From assembly GCF_003945595.2 (NCBI RefSeq), contig NW_024105087.1:930001-994000 (forward strand): a DNA stretch of 64,000 nucleotides. The letters run 5' to 3'. The stretch is from Pipra filicauda (Eukaryota; Chordata; Aves; Passeriformes; Pipridae). A program made the translations under genes and the position numbers. Shown in pieces: positions 23,689 to 35,250 of this stretch (its first letter is position 1; the number at the start of each line of letters is the position of its first letter). Below the pieces are notes generated by a model. The model did not search any database, had not been told where the DNA came from, and worked only from the letters and a program-made list of their open reading frames with translations.

Positions 23689-26600
23689 ATTACTTAGGCT
23701 TATTAAAACACCATTTTAAAACATTTGCAATACCTTGAGGACTTAAATGGTTACCTGTTAGCTTCTAACAAAACAACTCTGTAGTCCTAGCCTGCTGTCT
23801 CAGTGACTTGGACTAGCAGTGTTCCTGTCAGCCACAGTAACCATGTTGCTGTGGAGAGCTCCTCACATCAGGAGACGTTAGGCAGTTCACCAAAACATGT
23901 TTTCCAAATTGTATGTTGGAGAGGAAGTGTTGGATGTCAGAGGGGGAAAAAAAACACGTGCTGACTTTCCTCTCCATGTCACAAGACCAGGGACAGCAAT
24001 GTAGAAAGTTTTCTATTCTGACAAAGAGCACAACAGTGTCCAGGGCAGCATGCCCCTGATGCCTGGGTGTGTGATGCTGAGGTAAATCAGTCACAGCCAC
24101 GGACAGTGTCAAAGAAAATATATTGTGGTTTTAAATTACATTTTATCTTCTAGTTTTGTTGTGTCCCTTTCTGTGTCTCTTTGTATGTATTACCCAAATT
24201 AAAGAAAACATTTGATGTGACATCCATTGTTCTCTGTTATCATTATTTCTGGAGAACCACCTGCTTATGTTACCACTCGATATGAAGGCTAAGGATTTGC
24301 TCTCTGACAAGCCCACCCTCCAGAAATAAATAGAACAACTGCACAAAAGAAGTATGAGATGGAAATATTTCCATCACTTACAGTATTTACTGGTATAAAA
24401 TATTTGCTCTCCTGGTAAGTAGCTCCCATATGGAAGGATCTGGCTTCTTAAATGATCTGAATAGCCCTAATGAAACACACGCAAATAGGTGCTCTGTGAC
24501 AGAGATGTTGGTAAGGACAGTTAATAAGGTTTACATGAGAGCCCATTGATGAAGAGATGAAGGATCTGTTGTGGTGATCACAAACACACCCTGCAGAGGC
24601 ACAGATGCACAGATACAGCTTTGCCCAGCCCTGGAGAGTCTAGAAAACTAATATTCAGAGGAGGGGCTAACAGAGGTGATAACTGCCCTGAGGCTGCATG
24701 GCACAGAAGTGGCATGGAACTGAGCTCTCCTCTTCTGGGGCCAGGCTGGGCTCTGTTACAGGTATGTGAATCCTTTTGGTGGATCAGTCAGTCCAAATTT
24801 TGGTGCCATAGGTAAGCAGTAGAAGAAACTGCTCTTCTACAAAGCTTTTAGCCACTCAAGTAGGGAGAGTGCTAGCAGTATGTCTACAGAGGAGAACTGC
24901 CTCAGGCTCTCCTGCTGTGAAAGAGGGCTGTTGGCTCCTGAGTGTAGTAAGCTGTGCTTCCATGGCTGCTGAAGCTGCTGATTTATTTTCTAGGTATAAA
25001 AATGTGAAGAAATGTGGTAGACAATCCTGAAAACTGTTAAATCTCTTCAATGTGCCAGAGTTTAAAATTGAGAGATTTTCTTTCTGTGTGACTGCTGTCT
25101 GAGAGTCACTAACAGAGGCTGCAGTAAGACAAGTGTGGGGAGCATCCTTCCCACACTACTATGTGCTTTCTTCCTGCTCAGAGGTAAAAGGGGAAACTGA
25201 GTAAGCAAAAAAAAAAGGGGGCAGAGACAGGAAAATATGGGGAGATAAGACTGTTGGAAGAGAGATATTCTAATCTGGGCTCTGCTTCTGTAAGAAATTA
25301 GGAGATGATGTGCCTTTTTCCTCAGCCTACTACACTTCCCCAGCTAAAAAAGAGAAGAGGAGCCTTTGAACCTGTGATCCTCATATCTATGACTCCAAGT
25401 CTTGTAAAAGTATAGCTCAGACCCCTGAAGGTATGAGTATTACATGTCATCTGTGGGAGGATGGTGGGATTGTCAGTATTTCCTCTGCCATTTTTTGGCT
25501 GTCTTGACAAAAGAAGCTGAAAACTCTGAAGTAGGTACATACATATAGAATAGGGAAATGTAAAGCAAGTGATGAACACAAGAACTTCTTAATGATGAGT
25601 GAAGTGTGCTTTGTTAGCTGCTAAAAAATACCAGCCTAACTTGAAACACAGACTATTTTGTCTTGTCCTGCTTTAAAGAAATGTTTGTGGTTTTTAGTGA
25701 TGCTTTCTTTACCTACCTTCCACCTCCTCCATTCTTTTGAAATGCAAATGAAATACAGAATATATCAGCAGTGACCTTGGCAATTACTTTTACCTGAAAT
25801 TATATACTGCCCTTAGAGTGATAAGGTTATAGAGGAATTGATTACTATCCAAAAGGACACCACAGATAAGTGTGTCTTACACCTCCAGCAGGAGGGCATG
25901 GTAACAGTAAAATCATACCCTCTTGCTATGTGAGTGAGTCAGAGACAGAGAGTTGAACATAGCTGCTGTTTCTAACTTTCAGAGACATCACTGTTTGATC
26001 AGCTGTGCGGATGGAAAACCAGATATATTCAAAAAACTTCTCCTTTATGTCCTTAATAAAACTGCAGCATGGTCAAGGCACAGTGCAGAATCTTTGTACA
26101 CAGTGTGGGTTCTGGGGTGGCTCCGGACCTCAAGTCACTTGGGTGCTATCCTGTTTCAGGCTGGAGCTGTGTTCCCTATATTTAGAGTCCTGAAGCCTTG
26201 AACAAGTAAGGGCACCCTACAAAATCCCATAAAGGCTGGGTCACTGCGTGTAACATGCCTCTTCTTCCTTAGGCAGGCTTCCAAAATCACAGCTTGAGAA
26301 GGAGTCCTCTGAAAACATGTTTTTGAATGTTTGCATTGCTATTACCTAATTTTTCCTCAGTTGGGAGTAGAACTTGTAAAGGTGAGTTATGTTTTGACCC
26401 CTTTAAACTAAATCTGCAGACTGAAATAGCTTCAACATCTGTTTCATTTCTGGCTTTTCATCTGTGGATTAAGAAGAGATTATTTGGATGTTACCCCTAT
26501 TCATCTTTAAAGTATATTGTGCTGCTCTGCTGCAAGGGTAAAGTAACCTGAAACAGATTGTAATTATTCAGTGTTAAGCAGTGTAAGGTGAATTTCTGTG

Positions 26601-27049
26601 TAAATGACCACCATTGCCTTAATGTATTTGAGCCTGTTTTTCAGGAAGGTTCTCTAAATTTCCTGGGCCTCCGGGAGCGTATTTGACTCAAATACAAGAT
26701 GGGACCAGGAGTTTTGAGGTTTCTTTTTATATATATTTACAAATAAATATTTTTTTCTGTCTATACACACACAGAGTATGTATATAAAGAGATGGTCAAG
26801 TGCCTTCTATCTATTAGGAGCACAGTGTGGACATGAGAAACATGAGTTACTTATAACAATAGAAATGTTGTGGATTATTAGAAGATGTAGTGTTAAGCAA
26901 CTTGATGACCTCTTGTACTGTGACAACTGAACAGAAGTTGGCTAAAACGTGTGATAATCTTTCACTGTAACGTACTTGCATGTTAACAATTGATGTAGTT
27001 CAGGTCCTTAATTCCCTTGGATCCAAATGCGTTTTTCTAAAGCTGTGTC

Positions 27050-27255
27050 TTACCTTTGGGAACGTCTGAAATGCCCATCTCTCTTCGACTTCTGCTGACC
27101 AGCTCTGCGTTACTGGGAAGCTCTTTTTCCCGGCTCAAGGTACGTTCCCGTGGCTGCACCACGAGCATTAGAAGAAACGGGCAACGGGGGCCATCTGGTG
27201 GCGTCCACTCAACTAGTAGCAAACTCCGCCTTGCACAACCTGCTTGCCCTAAATG
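27050..27255. promoter_or_regulatory. Small CpG cluster with CTCF-like site
   Basis: This 200-base segment carries roughly a dozen CpG dinucleotides in a neighbourhood where they are rare. On the minus strand, CCACCAGATGGC (plus-strand positions 27190-27201) fits the CTCF core consensus CCASYAGRKGGC at every position; the next base departs from the consensus purine. The same strand has an ATG in good context at about 27073, followed by a splice donor (CCCAAAG then GTAAGA). It could be a minor promoter with a first exon, an insulator, or both. The role is inferred; only the motif and CpG density are seen directly. Confidence 0.4.
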
Positions 27256-27360
27256 CCGATAAATGAGCCTGTTATTTCTCCTACATTTCCAGGAAACCAT
27301 AAAAACATAGAAATAATGCTGTGTACCCCCAGCACGGGATCTTTGATTACTGGTCGTGGT

Positions 27361-28206
27361 TTAATACCAGCAAAGCTTGTGCTTGTTCGAAGTTTCGGCA
27401 GCCTGTGTTGTGTGGGGTTTCCCCAGGTCATCTCTACCCTGTGACAAACCAAAGTCAGAACTACTTCTGTCCTTCAGTTCATTCAAAATCAGGTATGAGT
27501 CTAACCCCTGGGCTTTTATTTGTATTTTAAAACTCAGTGGAGGTAACAAACCTGAAGGCAGTAGGACATTTGGATTTGCCGTGATGAGTTTCTTCTGTAC
27601 CTTGATGCAGTTTGCTCCTGATCTGAGACTGATGATGCTTTCAGAAGAAAACAAGTTTTCAGGATAATAAGGGAGATGTTCCGAACTTGTTTCCTACCAG
27701 CATGCATTTCCTTGAGCTGTAGTGAGAACAGCGAACTGTTAGTGCCAAATTTAACAAGCCTGCATTTCACTGAAACTCTTTCATGTGCAGCTTGCCATGA
27801 ACCAAACAAGGAAAGCAGCCTGGGTGGCTCCTCCCCTGGTGTTTGGTTGTAGCTTCAAGGAACATATTTTGGTTACACGTGCAGTCTGAGGCCTCATTTC
27901 AAGTAGGCCAATGGATTTAGGTCACAGATATGCTATGGGTGAGACCTCTGGGCTTTCTATCCTCTCTGTGGGATTTGGTTTTGGAAACGCTTGTGCTGAA
28001 GTGTTGTTCAGGCTCTTTTGAGCTTGTTTCCCAGCTGTGGTGCAGATTGTGGAGATGACCTGCGAGGGGTTCACAGGTTCATTTGGTTTTGGAAATGTAG
28101 GCTTAGAAGTTAGTGGAAATACAGTAGAGACAGAGGCCTTCCTGGCTCTTTGTCTTTTTATGGTTTTTGTTGTACACACAAGGAAGGACCCCAGCTTTGT
28201 AGCCAT
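27361..28206 (-). pseudogene. Coding-like but broken minus-strand stretch, family unknown
   Basis: From 28206 the minus strand opens with a 94-codon frame (MATKLGSFLVC...), rich in Lys, Pro, Ser and Thr and containing the motif FPKPN twice. It stops at 27922. Further along, frames at 27534-27809, 27361-27654 and 27249-27452 each look protein-like for 50 to 90 codons, but they lie in different frames with no convincing splice sites between them. This could be an old pseudogene, an exon-rich relic or chance. I do not recognise the family and propose no function. Confidence 0.25.
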
Positions 28207-29264
28207 TTCTCCTCTCCCCTCTTCCTCTATTTATTATTCTGTTTAACGATGGCTCCTCAATTAGTGTACCAGACTCCTCTGTGAGCAGAGTTCATCGTGA
28301 TCAATTGTCATCAAGGCCAGCGTTTGGTACGTCCAATCAATGATGTTCTATATAATGGCAGCAGTATTGACCGATTTCTAATTTTACAGTATGTTGAGCC
28401 CTGTTGAACTCTTTTAATATGATAATTGCTTTACTAATCAGTAGTCATGATTTGTGTGCAACAGCAGATTATTGACATCAGTTGATATCCCTTGGTATTT
28501 CTATTTGACTCTACGAAAGATGCATGTGGTGAAAGGTGATTAATATCTAAACTGTGGATATTAAATAGAGTAATTCTGGGGAAAATACTATATTCTTGCA
28601 TATCAAAATTTTAAGAAGTAGGTTATTAAATAATATTGAAAGGTTTATTTCTTCTTTTTATAAGGGATAGTTATTAATAAGTACTTTTAAGTTTATACAG
28701 ACAGCTGTTAAATGGCCTATTTTATAACTATGTGATAAGCACTCATTAGTTCATATGTTCAATCCTGTGTTTATTAATTATATAATAGGGATTTTTTTTA
28801 AAAATTGCTCATCATATATGGTTATGAGCAGTCTACTCATCTAATTTATAACTTCACATAAGATCTAAGTATGTACACACATTCAATAAAATAATCTGTA
28901 TGTTCTACTTCAAATAACCACTTAATCTTGCATTTTATTAATGTAATTTTCTAAAATACACTTACAAGGTATTATAAGGAGGGATATCTGTATAAAAATT
29001 CCATTTCTGTTAGAAAACTGAGGCTGATTTCTATCCAGATGTTGTCTTAAACATTTGGGTTTGCAAGTTCTTCTTTGCATGTTGCACCCTCCCCCTTTGC
29101 ATTGTATGTGTGACACGGGGATCTGGTACGTGCATCGAGCACATGCATTACACTGTGTGGCGGAACCAGGAGGTGGCACCCCTGTATGCGTGTCTAACAT
29201 TGCCATGAGGACTAGAACCTTACTAATGCTCTTTTAGGAAGTGTAGGCTTTAATATCACTTAAG

Positions 29265-29280
29265 GAAAAAAAAAAAAAAA
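29265..29280. repeat. Short poly(A) run
   Basis: About 16 consecutive A after AAGG, with no recognisable retrotransposon body next to it. Confidence 0.6.
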
Positions 29281-32200
29281 GAGATGCAAAGGTAAGTTAA
29301 TTTACTGGCCATCAACGTGTTTTGTCCTTCCTTAAAATCCTGGCATGAATGGAAAAGAATAGGTTCTTTTAAGTCGTAATTCTGTTACACTGGAAGATTC
29401 AGTCATTAAAGAGATCATGACTTTCTGGAATAATACATATATATGTTTTTTCCTTCACTTTTCATCTCTCCAAATGCAGTAGAAAGCCAGGCTGCCAGGC
29501 CTCAGGTCATGGTGGACAGCAAAAGGGGGTGCCATCCGTGTGTTGATACCACAGATTCTAACACATCTGCCAGGTTGTTTGTACTATTTTTGCTCTGAAG
29601 ATGGTGTCTGCATCTCCTCCTGTGCTTGACCCATAGAACCACTCAGATACTCACAAAGCTCCTTCCATGTAAATGCCAGGGTGAAGGTTTCTTCGTCGTT
29701 TGGTCAGATGCTGTTAAAGTCACAAAGGGAAGAGCGTTGCTGAATTCTGACACTCCTCTCCCACTGCAGAACCAAGCTTTAAGTGTACACTTACATATTT
29801 TGCTGTATAAAGGCCAGCATCTTTAGCAGCTTGCAAGAACAAGCTCTGAGATGTCCCACTGAAAAGTGTGCAAGCGTAGGGCTTGCTAGAAAGGTCTCAA
29901 GGTCCTGATTCCAAGACTAACAAGGAATCTCAGCTGTTATGCTCCACGTGATAAAATCCTGCTGTAGATGGGAGGCCAAATGACCACAAAACCTGTGCGT
30001 AGGGACTCCAAATGAAAAGTGCTGGGTGCTGCACTGGGATTTATTCATGTGACCATTGCATTAGTGAAGATCTCTCTTCTCTCTTACTCCCCAGCATTAA
30101 AGACTCAGTTTCTCACTGAGTCATCTCACCATAGGCACACCTGAGGTGCTCAAGATTGTGTGGAACATGCATGCAGTTCCTATGGCCTGCAATTGCCTTC
30201 AGTACAGTGTGTTTCCTATTAGCTGGTCTAGCTAGGATCCCCTCCATTTCGTCATATTTTCCCATTCATCGTAAGGAGTAAGTAAACTCAGGGCTTTTAA
30301 CAGGGTTTGAATTGTAGCTGGATTGCTGAACTCCTAGAAACCTAAATTTCTAAATTATGGAAATGAGGTTGTTTGAGGTGGGGGTATGCCTGTGTGCTGT
30401 GTTCAAGCCTTCATTCCTGCTGGAGACAACACACAAGGCTGCAGCTCTGTCAATACACAGTTCTGGCCTTATAGGGTGCATAGAAGCCGAACTACTTGTA
30501 TTTATTTTCAGTGTAATAAGAACTGGAGGTCCATGACAGCAGATGGTGAAATTCCACTTAGGTTCCTGGATACAAAGTGAAGCTGAAAACATCTGACTTC
30601 TTGTATAAAGGGTATCAATTTTTAGAGTGAGTTATAGCAAATACAGTGGTAGAGAAAAAGTATAACCTGCTTGCAGCCAGAAGACAGACAAGAGAGTAAA
30701 GAATTCCCCTGAGTGGCTTGCTGGCTACCTGCCATTCCTCAACAACAGAAGATAAAAGGGAGTACCAGGATAACTACTCTGACCCTATTTATTTCCAATA
30801 CAATACAGGTATTTACATGAGATGAAACTGTTTGATATTCCGGGGCTACCCCGCTCCTGTGACAGGAGACAAATGAAATGCTACTTTTTATTAGATCTGA
30901 CCTACCAGAAGCCAATAACACGCAATAGCTTAGCAAAGACAGAGTCGGACTGCCACCTCAGGTCCAGGCTTTCTTCCCAAGTTGGTTTAACAAGGCTTCC
31001 CCCTTCCTGGAAAACCAAGCTTGCAGCCATGCTTCATGCCACCAAAATTTGGTATGTGCTGATAATTAAGTGGGATAAAATAAGTATAGCCATAGGAACA
31101 AAAAAATAAACCATTTACAGAAGCAGTGGGGTAAAACTGATGAGAATTTTACAGATGCTTTTCTCTGTCGGTGATTCAATCCAACCCCCATTAAAGTCAT
31201 GCATTACATCTACATCACAAAACCATGTATATTTAGGCAATAAATATATTTTTGCTACAGACATAAAAATACATTATTGCTAGTGTTAATAGAACAAAAA
31301 TTAAGAATGTTGGTGACTTCTCACAAAGTTAAAAAAAAACCCCAAAACCTTTTGTATCCATTTGGAATATCTGGTTTAGACAAACATGAAGCATATAATT
31401 TCAACCAAAGCTTTTTTGGTATTCACTGTACTTTGTGAAATAAATTGAAAAATAAGGATATATGAAATTTTTTTCTTCCAAGTGTATAGACTCCAATGTA
31501 TTCTCGTGGGATGTCTCCTTCTCACCATTTGCACTTTTTAGTGGAAAATACTCTATAGCAAGCATGACTAAATGTAGCCTTTGTACACAAAATAGGCCTT
31601 GAAAAAATGAAAGCATGGAAGATTGTTAAAACTAGCACTTTTTCCATGGCTTTAATGGAACCATGCCATGTTACCCATGCTGAAAGTATGGGCTCAGCGC
31701 TTGAAGAAAAAAGTCCTCCTCTCTTAAGAAAACAGGCTTACTGGTAAAAGTGAGGCAAAGAAATTGTATGTCCTCACAGGTTACAGAGCAAACAAATAAA
31801 ATGTAATGATGTCATTCATTTGAAACTAATTTATCAGTAGATGGGTGATCAGTGGTTTATAACAGCTATATGTTTAAAAGGCAAAGGGCCTTTGGCAAAG
31901 AGAGCAAGCTGCTTGGTTTTTTTTAAACAAGTCAAAGTTTTTGCAGTTAACAGTCAGCTAATCTGTGATGGGAGTGCAAGATCTATGCAAGGGCTGAACT
32001 TCAGCACAGTCATAATAGGACTTTGCCAGCAGCTCTGTCACCAGGAGGCTGTCAGGTGAGGTGGCACATTTCCTCCCTGCTGTCCCAGGCAGAGAAGGTG
32101 GTTTTTCAAGCAACTCAATAACAGAAGTGATTATTTTTTTCCAATGTAATATTAATGGCTTTGTGAATTATTCATGCAAGAATGGAGGGGAAACCTGGAT

Positions 32201-33441
32201 GCAATAAAGAAAGAGTTCCTGTTTATGTGTGAGTCTTGCATCTGTCCTGGTTCTGTTCAGCTTACACAGGATGGCTGCCTCCCATCAAAAGATGTTTTCA
32301 CCAGTGTTTTTTTCCCCCTAGTGTGTAGTGACTGCAAGGATCAAACCAGCTGCCTTCCCCTGCTCTGAAAACACAAATGTTGGTAGAGACTGCTCCCTTC
32401 CTACTATTTGTTTATGGAGCCTGAGGACAGTGACAGTAGGACCAATAGCTGGGCTATTGCATAAAAAAAGCAATAATAAACCCTTAATTCCACACAATGA
32501 ATATTACAAGTAGAGATCTCCAGAATCTTCTTTTGTTGCTTCAGGTACACTGATGGATTTCAGCCCTCTGAGACTCAGGAATTTGCCACACACCATCAAA
32601 TTTGACATAGGCTGTGCCATTTTACTAAAGCAGAGGTTAACAAGCACATGGACTAAGTCAAACAAATTATTTTCAATTGTCAAGGTTTGTTTTCTCAACA
32701 AACACACAAGGCAACACTTTGCCTTGCACGGGATTATCTGTATTATAATTCTTGCTTCAGATGGCAATTTTAGATGTTACTATCTAAATGAAGATATTGA
32801 AATGTAATGGAGATGCAAATCTGTATGACATATTACTGTGAACGCTGTCCTGTTTTCCTCAGGATCTAGACAGCATCCACTGTTGCTGCTTGGGCTATAT
32901 CTGTCCTTTGAATGGAGACTTTTGCTCCTTAAGGCCAGATAAAAACAAATCAACCAAGACTTTGGCCTCTGCCATTTGCACCCCAGATGAAAATTCATGA
33001 GCAAGTACTAAAAGACGTGTATCACATTCTGCTGTTGCTGTGCAACAGACACAATACAAATTTAAAATAAGCTACCCACTGGTGTCTGCGTTATGAATAT
33101 CACCCAAATTAGAAACTAATGTTCTTCTGAATTGTTTCTGTTCCAGGCTTTGGGTACTTGATAATTGACTCGGATCTACACACCCCTGTAATGTTTGAAA
33201 ACCACTTGTAGTGCAGGTCTTTGGAGTAGGGACTCTTTCTGTGTGTATGGCACAGGCAGGCTACTGCCTTCAGTCCTAACTGGGCCTTTCGGGCATGATC
33301 ATAACTAAACACCTACAAAAATGAAGACACTGAAGTTGTGTTTGGCAATGTCAGATCTAGCCAGACAATTGTTTCTGTGCTTGTAGTCCCAAGAGGCTTC
33401 ATCAGGGATCATCCTGTCTCTGCCTCAGTGAAATTATCTAA

Positions 33442-33575
33442 CCAGATGAGGCAAAGAGTAGGAGGAGAGGCAAGACACTGAGAGCAGAGAAGACTTGCCC
33501 AAGATGATGTAGTGCCAGAGCCAAAAAGAGGAGCCAGAATGCGACATCCTTGTTCACATGACTCTCCTGGAAATA
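33442..33575 (+). mobile_element. Possible ancient MIR SINE relic
   Basis: The order of short matches fits a MIR core: CAGATGAGGCAAAGAG, then GACTTGCCCAAGATGATGTA, then TGCCAGAGCCA and CCAGAATGCGAC. These correspond to the conserved middle of MIR (GACTTGCCCAAGGTCACA, GGCAGAGCC, GGATTCGAAC). It is heavily diverged, so the call is tentative. Confidence 0.35.
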
Positions 33576-34089
33576 GTTCTTTAGGCTGTGGACTCTAATT
33601 CATTATTTTTCTTGGATACTAAGCACTTGGCTCTTAGATTTCTGATCTCTTGAATATGGAGAGGGAAATAAAACATCCCATTTCTATGAAACACTTATGA
33701 AAGATGCATGCAGAAAGGTCAAATGACTTTTTCTTGGAGGAGGATGTTGTTCCCTTTCCCCGGGATGCTTTGTGAAGGCTGCCATCCCTCTTCAGCCTCT
33801 TTCTGCTAACAACGTTTTTTTGGAATATATTGTGTGATTGCAAGTGCTATAGGACTGCTGTGCCTAGCCACTTCCCACAAAGTTCCATTTCTCATGGCCT
33901 AATGCCTGGTGGGGTACCCTGGGGGCTGGAGTGAACCCCCCTTCCTAGCCCAAGGCACGAGACAGCCCAGACGGACCGTGCGTGCTGCAGGCTGAAGTGC
34001 ACACCTTGTCCCTTTTACCTTCTTTAGCTGTCCTTATTCACTATTCACAGATCTAGAGGCTTTCCCCAATTTTCCTCTTCCACTTCCCC

Positions 34090-35250
34090 GGCTGCTCTTT
34101 TCGGCTTCTCCCTGCGGCTTCCCTGCCCGCGCTCCTGCCACGCAGCCCTGAGCGCGCCCCGGCAGCACCGCTCCGTTGGAGCCGTTTTTCCCACACCAGG
34201 AGTTTTCAGCGCGGCCGTGCCCCGTTTTCAGCTGCTTTCCGCCCCGCCAGCACCCTCTCCCGAGGCACATCCCACCTGCTCCCAACACGCCCGGCCCGCA
34301 GCACCCGCTGCTGCCCTTCACAAGTGACCCGGTCGGGAGGGTGAGAGCACACGCCGCCCCGAGGCTCAGCCGTCCCTGCCGCCCGCTGGGGCGGTGCCGC
34401 GGCCCCGGCGGGCGGAGCGGGGCGGGCCGGGGGCGGGCCGGGGGCGGCCGCGGTGCTTTAGGGCCGGCGGGAGGCGGTGCCTCCTCTCCGCGGTGGTGCC
34501 GGCGGGAGGCGGCGGCGTCGTGCGCGGCTGCCCGGCCATGGAGGACGTGTGGGTGTCGGTGGCGGCGCGGGTGGGCGCCGTGTGGCTGGCGCTGGTGCTC
34601 GGGCTCATCGTGCTGCCCTCGGCGCTGGGCGTCTCGCTGGGCATCTCCGAGGCCTACATGTGGGTGCTGGTGAAGACGCTGGAGGTAGGCGGGGGGGGCG
34701 GCTCCGGGCGGGTGCCCCCGGTGGGGTGTCCCCCGCGGGGGCTGGGCCTCGCTCCCCTTCCCGGCGCCGGTTTTATCCCCCGTGCCCGGGCGGTGTGGGC
34801 CGGCCGGGCACGGCTCCCTCCGGCCGCGGGGCGCGGGCTGGTGTGCGGGTCCCCGGCAGCGCTGCGGGGCTGGGGAGCCCCGGGGTGCGTCTGTGCCCTC
34901 GCCTCGGCTGTAGAGGAGAGGGGCTGGGCCGCCTCCTGCCTGGCATCACCTGTGCCCGTTTACGGTTTTGCACTTAAAGCCCTTGGGCAAAACTCGAAAT
35001 CTCTATTGATTTATTTGGTGGCTGCGCAGGCTCTGGCGTGTGCTCCTTGAACCCGCGAGAGGAGAGCGAAATAAAACCTTGTTACCTAAGGCTGTACCAT
35101 GGCCTGGGCGCGGCTGTCACTGCTCGGGGACAGCTGTTCCCCCACCTGAGACAAATGATGCTGGGTCACGCTCTGGGACGAGTGTAAATGTCTGGCAGCA
35201 CGCCCGGTGCCTGCGACGGCGGGTGCCAGGAGTGCTGATGCTCACAGATG
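34090..35250 (+). promoter_or_regulatory. GPAT3: CpG-island promoter of GPAT3 (gene B)
   Basis: GC content and CpG density rise sharply from about 34090, peak at 34380-34860 and fade by about 35250. The island covers the first coding exon and the start of intron 1. Two Sp1-type GGGCGGG-like boxes and a G-tract cluster lie at 34418-34447, about 90-120 bases before the ATG. No TATA box is evident, as usual for such promoters. The leader frame upstream of the ATG is open but contains no in-frame ATG, which supports the start at 34538. Confidence 0.75.

Larger units (their letters stand above)
23700..34090. other. Spacer between the two GPAT3-type genes
   Basis: About 10 kb with no supported gene on either strand. 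It is AT-rich apart from a small CpG cluster at 27050-27250. The minus strand from 28206 to 27361 reads like protein in pieces but is interrupted by stops and frame changes. A short A run lies at 29265-29280. A possible MIR relic is at 33442-33575. I found no second copy of any GPAT exon here, so the duplication left two clean single copies. Confidence 0.6.

Noticed and set aside
34176..35050. Long GC-rich frames around GPAT3 exon 1, including an N-terminal extension of the true frame
   Set aside because: CpG-island sequence is naturally stop-poor. The extension upstream of 34538 has no ATG, and the frames past 34684 run through a clear GTAGGC donor into intron.
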